NCBI GenBank assembly: GCA_964644025.1 | Contig: CAZXVW010000059.1 | Location: 1-21,036, forward strand | Length of the DNA: 21,036 nt | Origin: CAZXVW01 sp964644025 | Lineage (GTDB): Bacteria; Acidobacteriota; Terriglobia; Bryobacterales; Bryobacteraceae | Direction of reading: 5' to 3' | In this document: positions 1 to 7,760 of the stretch, in pieces | Position numbering within the stretch: the stretch's first letter is position 1 | Layout of the letters: each line of letters opens with the position of its first letter | Translations under genes and position numbers: made by a program | Notes under the pieces: generated by a model | The model's database searches: none | The model's input: only the letters and a program-made list of their open reading frames with translations | What the model was told of the DNA's origin: nothing

Positions 1-35
1 CCATCTGGCCGTGGATGTGCTACAGTGCAGGAGAT

Positions 36-500
36 ATGGCTTCGCGAAGCGTCAACAAAGTAATTCTCGTCGGCAATCTCGGCAGAGACGCCGAAACGAA
101 ATTTACGCCCGCAGGCGTCGCCCGGATCACCTTCCCCATCGCCACCAGCCGCCGCTGGAAGGACCAGCAGACCGGCGAATGGCGTGAGGAAACCGAGTGG
201 CACAACGTCGTTCTCTGGCGCCAGGAGAACCTCGCCAGCTACCTGACCAAGGGGAAACAGTTGTACGTGGAGGGGCGGCTGCAAACCCGCTCCTACGATG
301 ACCGGGAAGGCAATAAGCGCTATATCACCGAGATCGTGGCTGAGAACGTGGTCCTGCTCGGTTCCCGGGGGGAAGCGCCGCCCGAGACCTCGTACGGGGA
401 GCCGGCCGCCGCACCGCGCAACGCCGAGCCGGGCCCCAAGCCGGCCGCCGAACCCTCACCGTTCAATTCCGGCGTCACCGACGACGACGTGCCGTTCTGA
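36..500 (+). CDS. ssb: Single-stranded DNA-binding protein
   Basis: This protein binds single-stranded DNA during replication, repair and recombination and recruits partners through its C-terminal tip. The 154-aa product has the typical SSB opening (SVNKVILVGNLGRD), an OB-fold over about residues 5-110 with the motifs TEWHNVV and YVEGRLQTR, then a proline/alanine-rich linker and the acidic tip DDDVPF, the standard docking peptide. I chose ATG 36 because the family begins at MASRSVNKV and GGAG lies just upstream (30-33), although the spacing is only 2 nt. An in-frame ATG at 15 would add seven unconserved residues without a visible ribosome-binding site. The promoter lies outside the window. 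The gene is convergent with the small TPR gene downstream. Family assignment is secure; the exact start is less so. Confidence 0.96.
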   Translation: MASRSVNKVILVGNLGRDAETKFTPAGVARITFPIATSRRWKDQQTGEWREETEWHNVVLWRQENLASYLTKGKQLYVEGRLQTRSYDDREGNKRYITEIVAENVVLLGSRGEAPPETSYGEPAAAPRNAEPGPKPAAEPSPFNSGVTDDDVPF

Positions 501-506
501 GTTCGC

Positions 507-523
507 CCGGCGGGGCACGCCGG
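507..523. terminator. GC-rich hairpin between convergent genes
   Basis: CCGGCG (507-512) and CGCCGG (518-523) form a perfect 6-bp stem around a 5-nt loop. It starts 6 nt after the ssb stop and lies before the end of the convergent TPR gene. There is no T-run, so it could be a bidirectional barrier or a GC-rich coincidence. Confidence 0.3.
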
Positions 524-541
524 CGAGGGCGGGCGTCGGCG

Positions 542-856
542 TCAGTCCAGCGCCGCCAGAATGCCCTCCAGCTCATTCCGGGTATGTTCGTCGCCCGTCC
601 GGCGGCAGGCCTCGATCCCCCGCTGGTAGAACTGGCGCGCTTGCCCGGTCAAGCCGAGCTTGGCGAGCGCGTGCCCGCCCTGCAAGTACGCGGCCACGTA
701 ATCGGCGTCGTTGGCGATGATGGCCTCGTACTCGTGCAACGCCCCCTCCAGGTTTCCGGTATTGCTCAGCTCCATTGCCAGCATGTAACGGAGGCGGTTG
801 TCGTCCGGGCTCTTTTCTACCAGGCCTTTGAGAACATCCAGGCGGCTTGCTCCCAT
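542..856 (-). CDS. Small tetratricopeptide-repeat protein
   Basis: The 104-aa protein has no signal peptide and is built from TPR helices: residues about 17-50 (RLRYMLAMELSNTGNLEGAL) and 51-85 (YVAAYLQGGHALAKLGLTGQ), followed by a C-terminal helix. TPRs mediate protein-protein contacts, so a cytosolic adaptor role is likely, but the partner is unknown. It is convergent with ssb and divergent from the secreted NTF2-like gene. The start ATG (856-854) has no good Shine-Dalgarno sequence. Instead, TACAAT lies 8 nt upstream on the coding strand (870-865), as expected for a leaderless transcript. The fold call is solid; the cellular role cannot be read from the sequence. Confidence 0.85.
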   Translation of the reverse strand: MGASRLDVLKGLVEKSPDDNRLRYMLAMELSNTGNLEGALHEYEAIIANDADYVAAYLQGGHALAKLGLTGQARQFYQRGIEACRRTGDEHTRNELEGILAALD

Positions 857-864
857 GGCCCATC

Positions 865-870
865 ATTGTA
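865..870 (-). promoter_or_regulatory. Possible -10 element of a leaderless promoter (TPR gene)
   Basis: On the minus strand TACAAT occupies 870-865, 8 nt before ATG 856. Transcription starting about 7 nt after the hexamer would begin at or next to the start codon. No convincing -35 element is visible. Confidence 0.35.
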
Positions 871-938
871 AAATACTTCGTGGCCTTGGTGAGGCCACCG
901 GAATCTGCGCTATGATGAACAGGTCCGACAGATTAGAG

Positions 939-1382
939 ATGAAGCTTCGCACGCGATACTTGACCGGAGCCGCTCTGGTGATCGCCGCGGCCGTGCTGGT
1001 GCCGCTGTGGGCGGCGGCCCCGGAGCAGGAAGTCCTCGCGGCCGAGAAGGACTGGGCTAATGCCGTGATGGCGCGGGACTTCGACGCCCTGAACCAGATC
1101 CTGAGCGCCAAACTCATCTATGCCCACTCCACCGGAGAAATCGAATCGAAAAGCGATTACCTCGGCAAACTTCGCAATGGAGAGCGGCGCTACGACCTCA
1201 TCCAGCACTCGAAAACCACGGTGAGAGTTTTCGGCGCTGCCGCCGCGGCCCATTCCATCGTGCGCATGAAAGGCGCCAGCGCCGGCGTCCCGTTCGACAA
1301 CAAGCTCATGATGATGCACCTGTGGGTCAAGCAAGACGGACGGTGGCGGCTGGCCGCCCACCAGACGACCAGGCTCGACTGA
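939..1382 (+). CDS. Secreted NTF2-like / DUF4440-type protein
   Basis: The 147-aa product begins with a classical signal peptide: a basic start (MKLRTRYL), a hydrophobic core to about residue 24, and cleavage near WAAA-PEQ. The mature part resembles SnoaL/NTF2-like proteins of the DUF4440 kind. It has a first helix EKDWANAVMARDFDALNQIL, then LIYAHSTGEIESKSDYLGKL, and a closing strand pattern HLWVKQDGRWRLAAHQTTRL typical of that fold. Such small cone-shaped domains bind or convert small ligands; no catalytic residue set stands out and the substrate is unknown. The mature protein probably acts in the periplasm. ATG 939 gives a normal signal peptide. ATGs at 912/915 are in frame with GGAA upstream (900-903) and would only lengthen the N terminus. 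A TATGAT hexamer at 911-916 would favour the later start. Confidence 0.8.
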   Translation: MKLRTRYLTGAALVIAAAVLVPLWAAAPEQEVLAAEKDWANAVMARDFDALNQILSAKLIYAHSTGEIESKSDYLGKLRNGERRYDLIQHSKTTVRVFGAAAAAHSIVRMKGASAGVPFDNKLMMMHLWVKQDGRWRLAAHQTTRLD

Positions 1383-1405
1383 AACCGGCCGCGGATGCGC
1401 GGTTT
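1382..1405 (+). terminator. Hairpin directly after the NTF2-like gene
   Basis: AAACCG (1382-1387) pairs with CGGTTT (1400-1405). An inner CGC/GCG stem closes a GGAT loop and leaves a 2-nt bulge. It overlaps the stop codon and ends in TTT, so a terminator is plausible although the following bases are GC-rich. Between here and 1580 I see only GC-rich sequence, including the palindrome CGCCCCGGGGCG at 1419-1430, and no gene. Confidence 0.4.
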
Positions 1406-1580
1406 CGCCCGCCGGGCGCGCCCCGGGGCGCCGGGGCCGGCATCGCTGCCACCTATTGGCGGTGCTATCCGGCCCGGCAAACCGCCTGGCGTTGGGGCCG
1501 GAATTCGGCCACACATCCTGCCTCCGGCATCCCGGATTTGCCAAGCACCCTGTTTTCAAGGTTCCGGTGTGCTTTTTCCC

Positions 1581-1609
1581 TTGACAAACGGCTCGGAACA
1601 GTTTATTAT
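1581..1609 (+). promoter_or_regulatory. Near-consensus sigma-70 promoter of carD
   Basis: TTGACA (1581-1586), a 17-nt spacer and TATTAT (1604-1609) give a perfect -35 box, ideal spacing and a -10 box with one mismatch. Transcription should start near 1616, leaving a leader of about 52 nt before the carD ATG. It is by far the best promoter in the window. Confidence 0.85.
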
Positions 1610-1667
1610 TTACTCTTCAGTTCGGCCTTGAATGTAGCAACCTCCAGCAGGTGTATGAGGTCTTTCT

Positions 1668-2177
1668 ATGACCTTTCATGTCGGCGAGAAAGTTGTCTAT
1701 CCCAATCAAGGCGTAGGCACGATTGAAAACATCAGCATCCAAAGCTTCGGCGCCCGGCCGCAGCGTTACTATTTGTTACGTCTGGCCTCCAATCACCTGA
1801 CCGTAATGGTGCCCTTCTCTCACGTCGAGGATGTCGGCCTCCGCAAAGTCACCAAGAACGGGCAGGTGGAGCGCATTCTCCGCTTCCTGGCGGATGGGGA
1901 GTGCAAGGGCTGCCGGGATTGGAAGAACCGCTTCAAGGAGAACTCGGAGAAGATGCGGACCGGCGGTCTGATGGAGACCGCCGAGGTCATGAAGAGCTTG
2001 CTCCTGCTTCAGAAAAGGAAATCACTCTCCTTTCGGGAAAAGAAGATGCTGGACAAAGCCCGGCACATGCTGATCATGGAGATTTCGATTTCCCGTGCAA
2101 TCCGCGAGCAGCAGGCCATTGATCTGTTGAAGAAGGCTCTGGCCAAGGCAGGTCTGGACCTGCCCCCGGCCTTGTAG
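1668..2177 (+). CDS. carD: CarD/CdnL-type RNA-polymerase-binding regulator
   Basis: CarD/CdnL proteins bind the RNA polymerase beta subunit through an N-terminal Tudor-like domain and stabilise open complexes at promoters such as those of rRNA genes. This 169-aa protein has the hallmark opening FHVGEKVVYPNQGVGTIENI (residues about 3-22) and a helical C-terminal DNA-contacting half containing DWKNRFKENSEKM, KSLLLLQKRKSLSFREKKML and DLLKKALAKAG. Length is typical. The start is fixed by GAGG at 1657-1660, 7 nt upstream. A CxxC pair (C79, C82; GECKGC) sits at the junction of the two domains; I do not recall it as a family feature, and whether it binds metal is unknown. The gene appears monocistronic: its own strong promoter lies upstream and a 219-nt gap follows. 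Confidence 0.95.
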   Translation: MTFHVGEKVVYPNQGVGTIENISIQSFGARPQRYYLLRLASNHLTVMVPFSHVEDVGLRKVTKNGQVERILRFLADGECKGCRDWKNRFKENSEKMRTGGLMETAEVMKSLLLLQKRKSLSFREKKMLDKARHMLIMEISISRAIREQQAIDLLKKALAKAGLDLPPAL

Positions 2178-2273
2178 GCCGGCGCCATCCTGGTTGGTGC
2201 GCATTCCGGGCAGGCCGTTGACGCCGCAAGAAACCTCTGTTTGAGTCCGGCCCTCTGTTGCTCCCCGGAATTC

Positions 2274-2299
2274 CTAAGCAGTCTTGCTTAGAAAGACTG
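2274..2299 (+). promoter_or_regulatory. Two overlapping, mutually exclusive hairpins
   Basis: CTAAGCA (2274-2280) pairs perfectly with TGCTTAG (2285-2291) around GTCT. CAGTCTT (2279-2285) pairs perfectly with AAGACTG (2293-2299) around a 7-nt loop. The two 7-bp stems share 2279-2285 and cannot coexist. They lie in the gap between carD and the zinc-ribbon gene. No T-run follows. A role as 3' end, attenuator or operator is inference. Confidence 0.4.
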
Positions 2300-2396
2300 T
2301 ACGGTTGTCAATCTCAAGTCCCGCTTCTAAGGGCTTTACCGCCTAGTAACGGCCGCTGTTCTTCCTTACGATAAAAACTGGGACTACCTTCGCATC

Positions 2397-4982
2397 ATGC
2401 GTTGTTTGCACTGCGGAAAGCGCCTGTCGCTGCTGCGGCAGCTCGCCTCGCGGCAATTCTGCTGCGAGGCGCATCGTGTCCAGTACTTACAGGACCAGGA
2501 ATCGCTGGGTCTGGCGCGCCTGATCGACGCCCGGCGCCGAAGCTCCCAGCAGGCTCCCCGGCGGCCGGCGCCAAGGCCAGCGCTCTCGGTTCCGGGAAGC
2601 CAGCCACCCGTTCTGGAAAAGTTCTTTTCTGTCCCTCCCCGCTCTCAGACTTTCGGTGTCCCGATCTTCCGGTCGGGTGATCCGGTGATCGGAGCGTTGG
2701 GTCCGGCGCTGCCAGCGGTCGAAGTCGCCGCACGAGGTTGCGCCGTCCCCAGGGCTGGGGTGCGGCCCCCCGTATTGACAGCCGGCGGCAACTCGCCGAT
2801 CGCGCCCGCCGGGCAAATGTTCGCTCCTTCTTTTTCCGTGGGGGTTCGGTTGCCCGCCGGGGCTGTTCATGCCCCGTTGGGCGTCTCTGCTGGCCTGGCC
2901 TGGCGGGATCTGCTCAGCATTCAGCCGCAAGCCGCTCCGGCGCAAGCCAATCAGTCGGCCGGCGCCGCGCCTGTTCCCGCGGAAGTGGAAACCAACGGGC
3001 CGCCGGTTTTTCCGGAAACCGGCCCGGCGTCCTGCTGCACGCTTCCCACGGTAACAGAAGGGATGATGCAAAGCCCGGCCCCGCCGGTGGAACTCCAACT
3101 GCCGGATCCACGTCCAGTGGAGTTCGCGGTGACGCAGACAGTCCCGGACAGTGTCCCGCGTCGGGCGCCTGGGGGAGAGCCCCCGGCTGCTGCTGCTCCT
3201 GCTCCGCCGCCCGCAAATGTCGTTTCGAGGCTTGTAACTGGGATCCAGCCCGTACCGGCAGCGGCCCAGTGGCGCGGTATCCAGGCGGAGCCGCGCCTGT
3301 CCCTGCCACTGCCTCCGCTCCACCCTGTTTCCACCGTGGCCGGCGACAACAAGCCCCGCCTGGGTGCGCTGGCCGCGCCGGAACGGGCGCCGGCGGTTGC
3401 GGGCAACCCGGTGACCGGACAAATCACGCATCTGACCATGACGCCGCCGCTGCGGAAACCGCACTCCACCATCCGCCGCCGCCACGCGGTCACCCGGACC
3501 CCGGTCCTGCCGGTCCGGCTCTCGCCCCGAGATAAGGCGGCGAGACCGGCGCAGTTGGCCGCCGAATGGATTCCCCCGGCCGCATTCCTGCTGCCCCCTG
3601 CCGATCCGGCATTCGCGGCGCCTCCGATTCTACGGATGGAATCCGCGCCCGTGGCCGTGCGCTGGGAACCGCTTGGCGAGACCGCTGGTACGCCGGCGAT
3701 GGCGGCTGATCCGAGTCCGGTTCCCCCGGCCGCTCCGCCGGAGATACGGATGCCCGCGGGTCCCCTCCGGTCACCGGCCGGAGGACTGCTGAGCGTTGAG
3801 AACCGGTGGCCGGTCCTCTCGGTGTCTCCCGCGGCGCGTCCAACTCCGGAACCGGCGTACCCAGAGCCAGCCCCCGTGCCGGTCGCAACCAGCGAGGCCG
3901 CCATAACGCCGGTGGTGCCTGACGGTGGTGCGATGAAGGCTCCGCCGTCGTTGCTTGGCGACGAGCCCGCTCCGGCGGCCGAGACCTGCCGGCTGATCCC
4001 ACTTGCCGTGGATAAGATTGTGCCGCTGGACGCGGCCGGCTCGCCCCACGGAAGTTTCGATCCGCTGCGGCCGTCCGCCAAACCCTTGGTGCGCGCGCCG
4101 AACTTAGAGCCTGTGGCGGATCCGCCACCGGTTCCGGCGATGAGGGGGCGACGGGAATCAGGACCACCGCTCTGGCGGATGGGCTTGGGGCCAGTGATCG
4201 GCCAGTGGCGGGGCCTGCCGGCCGGCATCAGGTGGTCCGCCCTTCTGATTCCGCTGGTTGCTTTGCTGATGATTCACTCCGGCCGTGAGCCTGCCACCCT
4301 GGCCGCCGCCCAGCCGCAGGGGTTGAGTACGACGCTGGCGGCCCGCTGGGACGGATTCAAGGAAAGTATCGCCAGCCGTGCAGCCATTGCTCTTACCGAT
4401 GATTTCCGGTCTGGCTTGGGAGACTGGCAAGGAGCGGGCAACTGGGCAAAGACCTGGTCATATGATAAAGCGGGCTTCCTTTGTCCCGGCGACCTGGCTC
4501 TGTACAAGCCGTCGGTCCCGCTCGCCGACTACGAGATGGAATTCAGCGGGCAAATCGAAAAGCGCGCCTTGGGCTGGGTTTACCGCGCCGCTGACACTCG
4601 GAACTATTATGCGGCGAAGCTTGTCGTGGCGGGTTCCGGGCCGTTGCCGAAGGCTGAGCTGGTCCGCTACACGGTCATCGACGGTCACAAGTCCCGGTCC
4701 ACGGTGACGCCGCTTCCGTTTCCCGTGCGTAATGGCAAAATGTACCGTGTCCGGGTCAATGTTCGCGGTCAGAACTTCACGACGTACGTTGACGGTCATC
4801 TGGTGGACTTCTTCCGGGACCCCCGTCTTTCGCGCGGGGGCGTCGGATTCTTCACTGGTAGAGGCGAACGTGCCCGGCTTCGCTGGGTCAGCGTGATGCA
4901 TCAATACGACTTCCTGGGGAGATTGTGCGCCCTGCTGGCGCCTTACAACCTGGATAGTCCATCGAGGAGTTGGAACCCATGA
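2397..4982 (+). CDS. Zinc-ribbon / proline-rich / one-helix / concanavalin-like protein
   Basis: I do not recognise this 861-aa protein as a named family, but its parts are readable. Residues 1-30 form a probable zinc ribbon (C3, C6, C22, C23, H26; CLHCGKRL and FCCEAHR). Residues about 50-600 are very rich in proline and alanine, low in complexity and probably disordered. Residues about 611-627 are hydrophobic (WSALLIPLVALLMI), a likely single membrane helix. Residues about 665-845 resemble a concanavalin/LamG or DUF1080-like beta-sandwich (LTDDFRSGLGDWQGAG, GWVYRAADTRNYYAAKLV, YRVRVNVRGQNFTTYVDGHL). The topology would put the zinc ribbon in the cytoplasm and the sandwich outside. No strong ribosome-binding site precedes ATG 2397, but the zinc ribbon needs this start. 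The stop overlaps the next gene's start, so the two are probably co-translated. Function unknown; carbohydrate binding by the C-terminal domain is only a possibility. Confidence 0.85.
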   Translation: MRCLHCGKRLSLLRQLASRQFCCEAHRVQYLQDQESLGLARLIDARRRSSQQAPRRPAPRPALSVPGSQPPVLEKFFSVPPRSQTFGVPIFRSGDPVIGALGPALPAVEVAARGCAVPRAGVRPPVLTAGGNSPIAPAGQMFAPSFSVGVRLPAGAVHAPLGVSAGLAWRDLLSIQPQAAPAQANQSAGAAPVPAEVETNGPPVFPETGPASCCTLPTVTEGMMQSPAPPVELQLPDPRPVEFAVTQTVPDSVPRRAPGGEPPAAAAPAPPPANVVSRLVTGIQPVPAAAQWRGIQAEPRLSLPLPPLHPVSTVAGDNKPRLGALAAPERAPAVAGNPVTGQITHLTMTPPLRKPHSTIRRRHAVTRTPVLPVRLSPRDKAARPAQLAAEWIPPAAFLLPPADPAFAAPPILRMESAPVAVRWEPLGETAGTPAMAADPSPVPPAAPPEIRMPAGPLRSPAGGLLSVENRWPVLSVSPAARPTPEPAYPEPAPVPVATSEAAITPVVPDGGAMKAPPSLLGDEPAPAAETCRLIPLAVDKIVPLDAAGSPHGSFDPLRPSAKPLVRAPNLEPVADPPPVPAMRGRRESGPPLWRMGLGPVIGQWRGLPAGIRWSALLIPLVALLMIHSGREPATLAAAQPQGLSTTLAARWDGFKESIASRAAIALTDDFRSGLGDWQGAGNWAKTWSYDKAGFLCPGDLALYKPSVPLADYEMEFSGQIEKRALGWVYRAADTRNYYAAKLVVAGSGPLPKAELVRYTVIDGHKSRSTVTPLPFPVRNGKMYRVRVNVRGQNFTTYVDGHLVDFFRDPRLSRGGVGFFTGRGERARLRWVSVMHQYDFLGRLCALLAPYNLDSPSRSWNP
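4964..4969 (+). promoter_or_regulatory. Ribosome-binding site that sets the TPR gene start
   Basis: GAGGAG lies 9 nt before ATG 4979, inside the 3' end of the upstream gene. That ATG overlaps the upstream stop (ATGA, 4979-4982). The site favours ATG 4979 over the in-frame TTG at 4970, which directly abuts it. Confidence 0.8.
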
Positions 4983-6640
4983 GGCAAACCACGAGAACCA
5001 GCAAGACGAAGGTTGAAACGGCTGTCCGTTTTGTCGAAGAAGTGGAACCCATTGACCAAGCGCAGCCCTCCCCGACCGTGGTTTTGGCCAAAGCAGTCGC
5101 TCTCCATCTGGAGGGCAAACGACGAGAGGCCCTGGCGGAGCTGAACCACGCCGTCCAAAAGGGCGCCAAGAGCCCCGAGATCTACTCGGCCCGGGGACAC
5201 CTGCAGTTCGAGCTCGAGCAGTACGAGGAGGCCGCCGACAGTTACGGACAGCTCTTGGAGATCTCACCCTCGCATCCCAACGCCGCCTTCAATATGGCGG
5301 TGTGCTTGGAAAAGCTCGGCCGGTGGGCGGAAGCCGCCGAGAGGTTCAAGCAGGCTGTCGAACAGGACCCGGCCCGGGCGACGGCCCTGGCCGGGCTTGG
5401 CATTTGCCGGCTGCATCTGGAGCGCCCCGGCGACGCGCTGGCCGTGTTCGAACAGTGCCTCAAGTACGACCCGGAACTGGAGAACGCTTTATTCGGCAAA
5501 GCCGTAGCCCTCCAGTTGCTGGAGCGCTACGAGGAAGCAGCCGGCTTGTATCGCCAGATCCTGGAAAAGAACCCGGATTCGGAGGAATCGCTCGTCAACC
5601 TGATCAGCATCGGCATTGCCACCCACGACGATGAAATGACCCGCCGCTATTCCGAGCAACTGCTGTCAATTCGTCCTTACTCGCAGGCCGCCGTGGAAGG
5701 GCTGACCACGTGCGCCTTTTCCTCCGGCGATTACGAGGCGGCGGCGAAACTCTGCGCGAAGTTGGTGGAATTCACTCCGGACAACTACGAGCGCCGGTTT
5801 AACCTTGGCGTTGCCTACCAGAGAACCGAACGCCTGGAACAGGCGGCCAAGGCTTACCAGGAAGCCGTTCGCATCAATCCGGAGGGCACGCAGGCTTACG
5901 TGAACCTGGGCGTGGTGCTCCACGGGCTGGGGCAGCACCGGGAGGCGGCCCAGGCCTACGAGCGCGCCCTGAAACTCAACCCGGATCTGCCGGCGGTGCG
6001 CTACAACCTGGCCCTGTTGCTCGAGCAACAAGGCTCAAACTTCGAAGCCGAGAGTCTGTACGAACAACTGCTGGCGGATCATCCCGACTGGGAGGACGCC
6101 TGGTTCCGCCTGGGTTACCTCCGCTTGCAGCGTTCGCACTTCCCGGGCGCCGTCGAGGCATTCGAGAAGTGCCTGGAAAAGAAATCGCCCTGGCCGCAAG
6201 CCCACGTGAACCTGGGTCTGGCGTACTGGCAGACGGGCGATCATGAATCCGCCGGCAAGGCATTTCAAGCCGCCCTGGACGCCGATCCGGAATCCGTCGA
6301 GGCGATGCGCGGGCTGGCGGCGCTGGCCGTCGAGAATAAGGACTATGCGCGCGCGCTCGACTTGCAGGCCCGGCTCATCGATCGCGGCGAGCGGTCCCCG
6401 GAACTGTTCTACAACACCGGTCTCCTGTTACAGAAAACCGGCCAGCTCGACGATGCCGTCAAGCTCTACCGCGAGGCTCTGGCTGATAAGCCGGATTTTG
6501 CCGAGGCTCTCCTCAATCTCGGCCATGCGCTCAATGACCAGGGGCATCCCGACGAAGCCCGGATCTTCTGGAGCCAGGCGCTGGCTGCGAATCCGAAGCT
6601 CGCCGAGGGCTACTTCGACGAAGCGAATCCGGATGACTGA
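4979..6640 (+). CDS. Large TPR-repeat protein
   Basis: The 553-aa protein consists almost entirely of tandem TPRs from about residue 30 to the end, a dozen or more units. Clear canonical units include AYVNLGVVLHGLGQHREAAQ, AHVNLGLAYWQTGDHESAGK and ALLNLGHALNDQGHPDEARI, each followed by the usual ...NP turn. The first 30 residues are polar and there is no signal peptide or membrane helix, so it is probably cytoplasmic. No enzymatic domain is fused to it. TPR superhelices act as scaffolds, and the ATGA overlap with the zinc-ribbon/membrane protein suggests the two are made in balanced amounts and may interact. The gene ends 21 nt before the convergent oxidoreductase gene. Family assignment is secure; the partner is inferred. 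Confidence 0.92.
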   Translation: MRQTTRTSKTKVETAVRFVEEVEPIDQAQPSPTVVLAKAVALHLEGKRREALAELNHAVQKGAKSPEIYSARGHLQFELEQYEEAADSYGQLLEISPSHPNAAFNMAVCLEKLGRWAEAAERFKQAVEQDPARATALAGLGICRLHLERPGDALAVFEQCLKYDPELENALFGKAVALQLLERYEEAAGLYRQILEKNPDSEESLVNLISIGIATHDDEMTRRYSEQLLSIRPYSQAAVEGLTTCAFSSGDYEAAAKLCAKLVEFTPDNYERRFNLGVAYQRTERLEQAAKAYQEAVRINPEGTQAYVNLGVVLHGLGQHREAAQAYERALKLNPDLPAVRYNLALLLEQQGSNFEAESLYEQLLADHPDWEDAWFRLGYLRLQRSHFPGAVEAFEKCLEKKSPWPQAHVNLGLAYWQTGDHESAGKAFQAALDADPESVEAMRGLAALAVENKDYARALDLQARLIDRGERSPELFYNTGLLLQKTGQLDDAVKLYREALADKPDFAEALLNLGHALNDQGHPDEARIFWSQALAANPKLAEGYFDEANPDD

Positions 6641-6661
6641 GCAGCGCGCCGGAGCCCGGGC

Positions 6662-7756
6662 TTACCCGGCCACCTCGTCCCAGGTGACCACTCGTTTTTC
6701 GTAGATCGCCTTCCGTCCCAGCATTGCCACCAGGACGCTGCGCAGCGCGGATTCGGCGTTATTCAGCGGCGTGGCGCGCCGGCGCGCGTTGTCATAAAAG
6801 GCTGCCAGCGAGAGGTAAGTCGAATTCTGCCCCGCGTTCGGGACCTCGAGTTTCACCGGGCTCTTGTTGGCGCGCTCAAAGAAGCTCGCCGTCGGAAGAT
6901 CCACCGCGCCCACCGAGCCGAACACCCGCTCCTTGATTCCGGAGAACCCGGGCGGATCGAAATAGATGTGGCTGAAGCTCACGCGGACCTCGTCGGGGAA
7001 CTCGTAGATCACCGCGTAGTTGTCCATCGTGGTGCGGCCGGGAGGAATATCCTTGAACAGGTTGATTCCGCCGGAACCATAGGCTCGCAGCGGCGGCTTG
7101 TCAATCGCCCAGGTGAACAGGTCGAGGATGTGGCACGCCTGCTCGACGATATTGTCGCCCGAACGCGAACGGTCGAAGTACCAGGCGGTCTGGCGCGGCA
7201 GGTCCCGCGTGTGGCGATAGCCCTGCAAAAACAGGATCCTGCCGATGCCGCCCCGGTGAATGAACTCCATCGCGGCGCGCCGGTTCGGATCGTGACGAAG
7301 CTGGAAGCCGGCCTGGAAAATGCCCTTGGCGCTGTTGGCCGCCCGGACGATCATCCGGGAATCTTCCGGTGTGAGGGCCAGCGGCTTCTCGCAGTAGACG
7401 TTCTTGCCCACCTCGAGCGCCGCCAGGGCCACCGCCTTGTGCGTGTCCACCGGGGTGGCGATGACGACGGCGTCGATCCCCTTCACCTCGTCGAGCATCT
7501 TGCGATAATCCTTGTAAGCCGCCGGCGAGTTGCCCTTCGCCTTGGCCGCATCCACGGCCGCTTTCAATCGCTCGGGAATCAGGTCACACACCGCGACCAC
7601 TTTCACTCCCGGCACGTTCATCGAGTGCTTCAGCAAGTAGGAACCCCGGTTGCCCACGCCGATGAACGCCACCCCAATGGCGTCGTTTGGCGACTGGGCC
7701 GCCAGCACGGCCGGGGCTCCTACGGTTCCCATGAATGTTCTGCGCGTCAGTTCCAC
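6662..7756 (-). CDS. Tat-exported Gfo/Idh/MocA-family oxidoreductase
   Basis: Gfo/Idh/MocA enzymes are NAD(P)-dependent sugar or inositol dehydrogenases and relatives. The 364-aa product starts with a twin-arginine signal (LTRRTFMG, then a short hydrophobic stretch ending near LAAQ), as in many exported family members of Acidobacteria and Planctomycetes. The Rossmann fold follows: GVGNRG at residues 33-38, AVCD at 55-58, the signature EKP at 123-125 (CEKPLALTPED), then the alpha/beta C-terminal domain with EQACHILDL (H209 is the usual position of the catalytic His). The start is GTG 7756, set by GAGGAG 8 nt upstream and by the Tat motif; longer in-frame starts run into the neighbour. It follows the FG-GAP gene by 4 nt in the same operon. 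The substrate cannot be told from the sequence. Confidence 0.93.
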   Translation of the reverse strand: MELTRRTFMGTVGAPAVLAAQSPNDAIGVAFIGVGNRGSYLLKHSMNVPGVKVVAVCDLIPERLKAAVDAAKAKGNSPAAYKDYRKMLDEVKGIDAVVIATPVDTHKAVALAALEVGKNVYCEKPLALTPEDSRMIVRAANSAKGIFQAGFQLRHDPNRRAAMEFIHRGGIGRILFLQGYRHTRDLPRQTAWYFDRSRSGDNIVEQACHILDLFTWAIDKPPLRAYGSGGINLFKDIPPGRTTMDNYAVIYEFPDEVRVSFSHIYFDPPGFSGIKERVFGSVGAVDLPTASFFERANKSPVKLEVPNAGQNSTYLSLAAFYDNARRRATPLNNAESALRSVLVAMLGRKAIYEKRVVTWDEVAG

Positions 7757-7760
7757 GGTT

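Noticed and set aside
2951..4228. Antisense open frame of 425 codons opposite the proline-rich region
   Set aside because: Low-complexity Gly/Ser/Arg/Ala translation, as expected from the complement of Pro/Ala codons. No ribosome-binding site or domain.
4970..4978. TTG start for the large TPR gene
   Set aside because: It directly abuts the GAGGAG site with no spacing, whereas ATG 4979 has 9-nt spacing and an ATGA overlap with the upstream stop.
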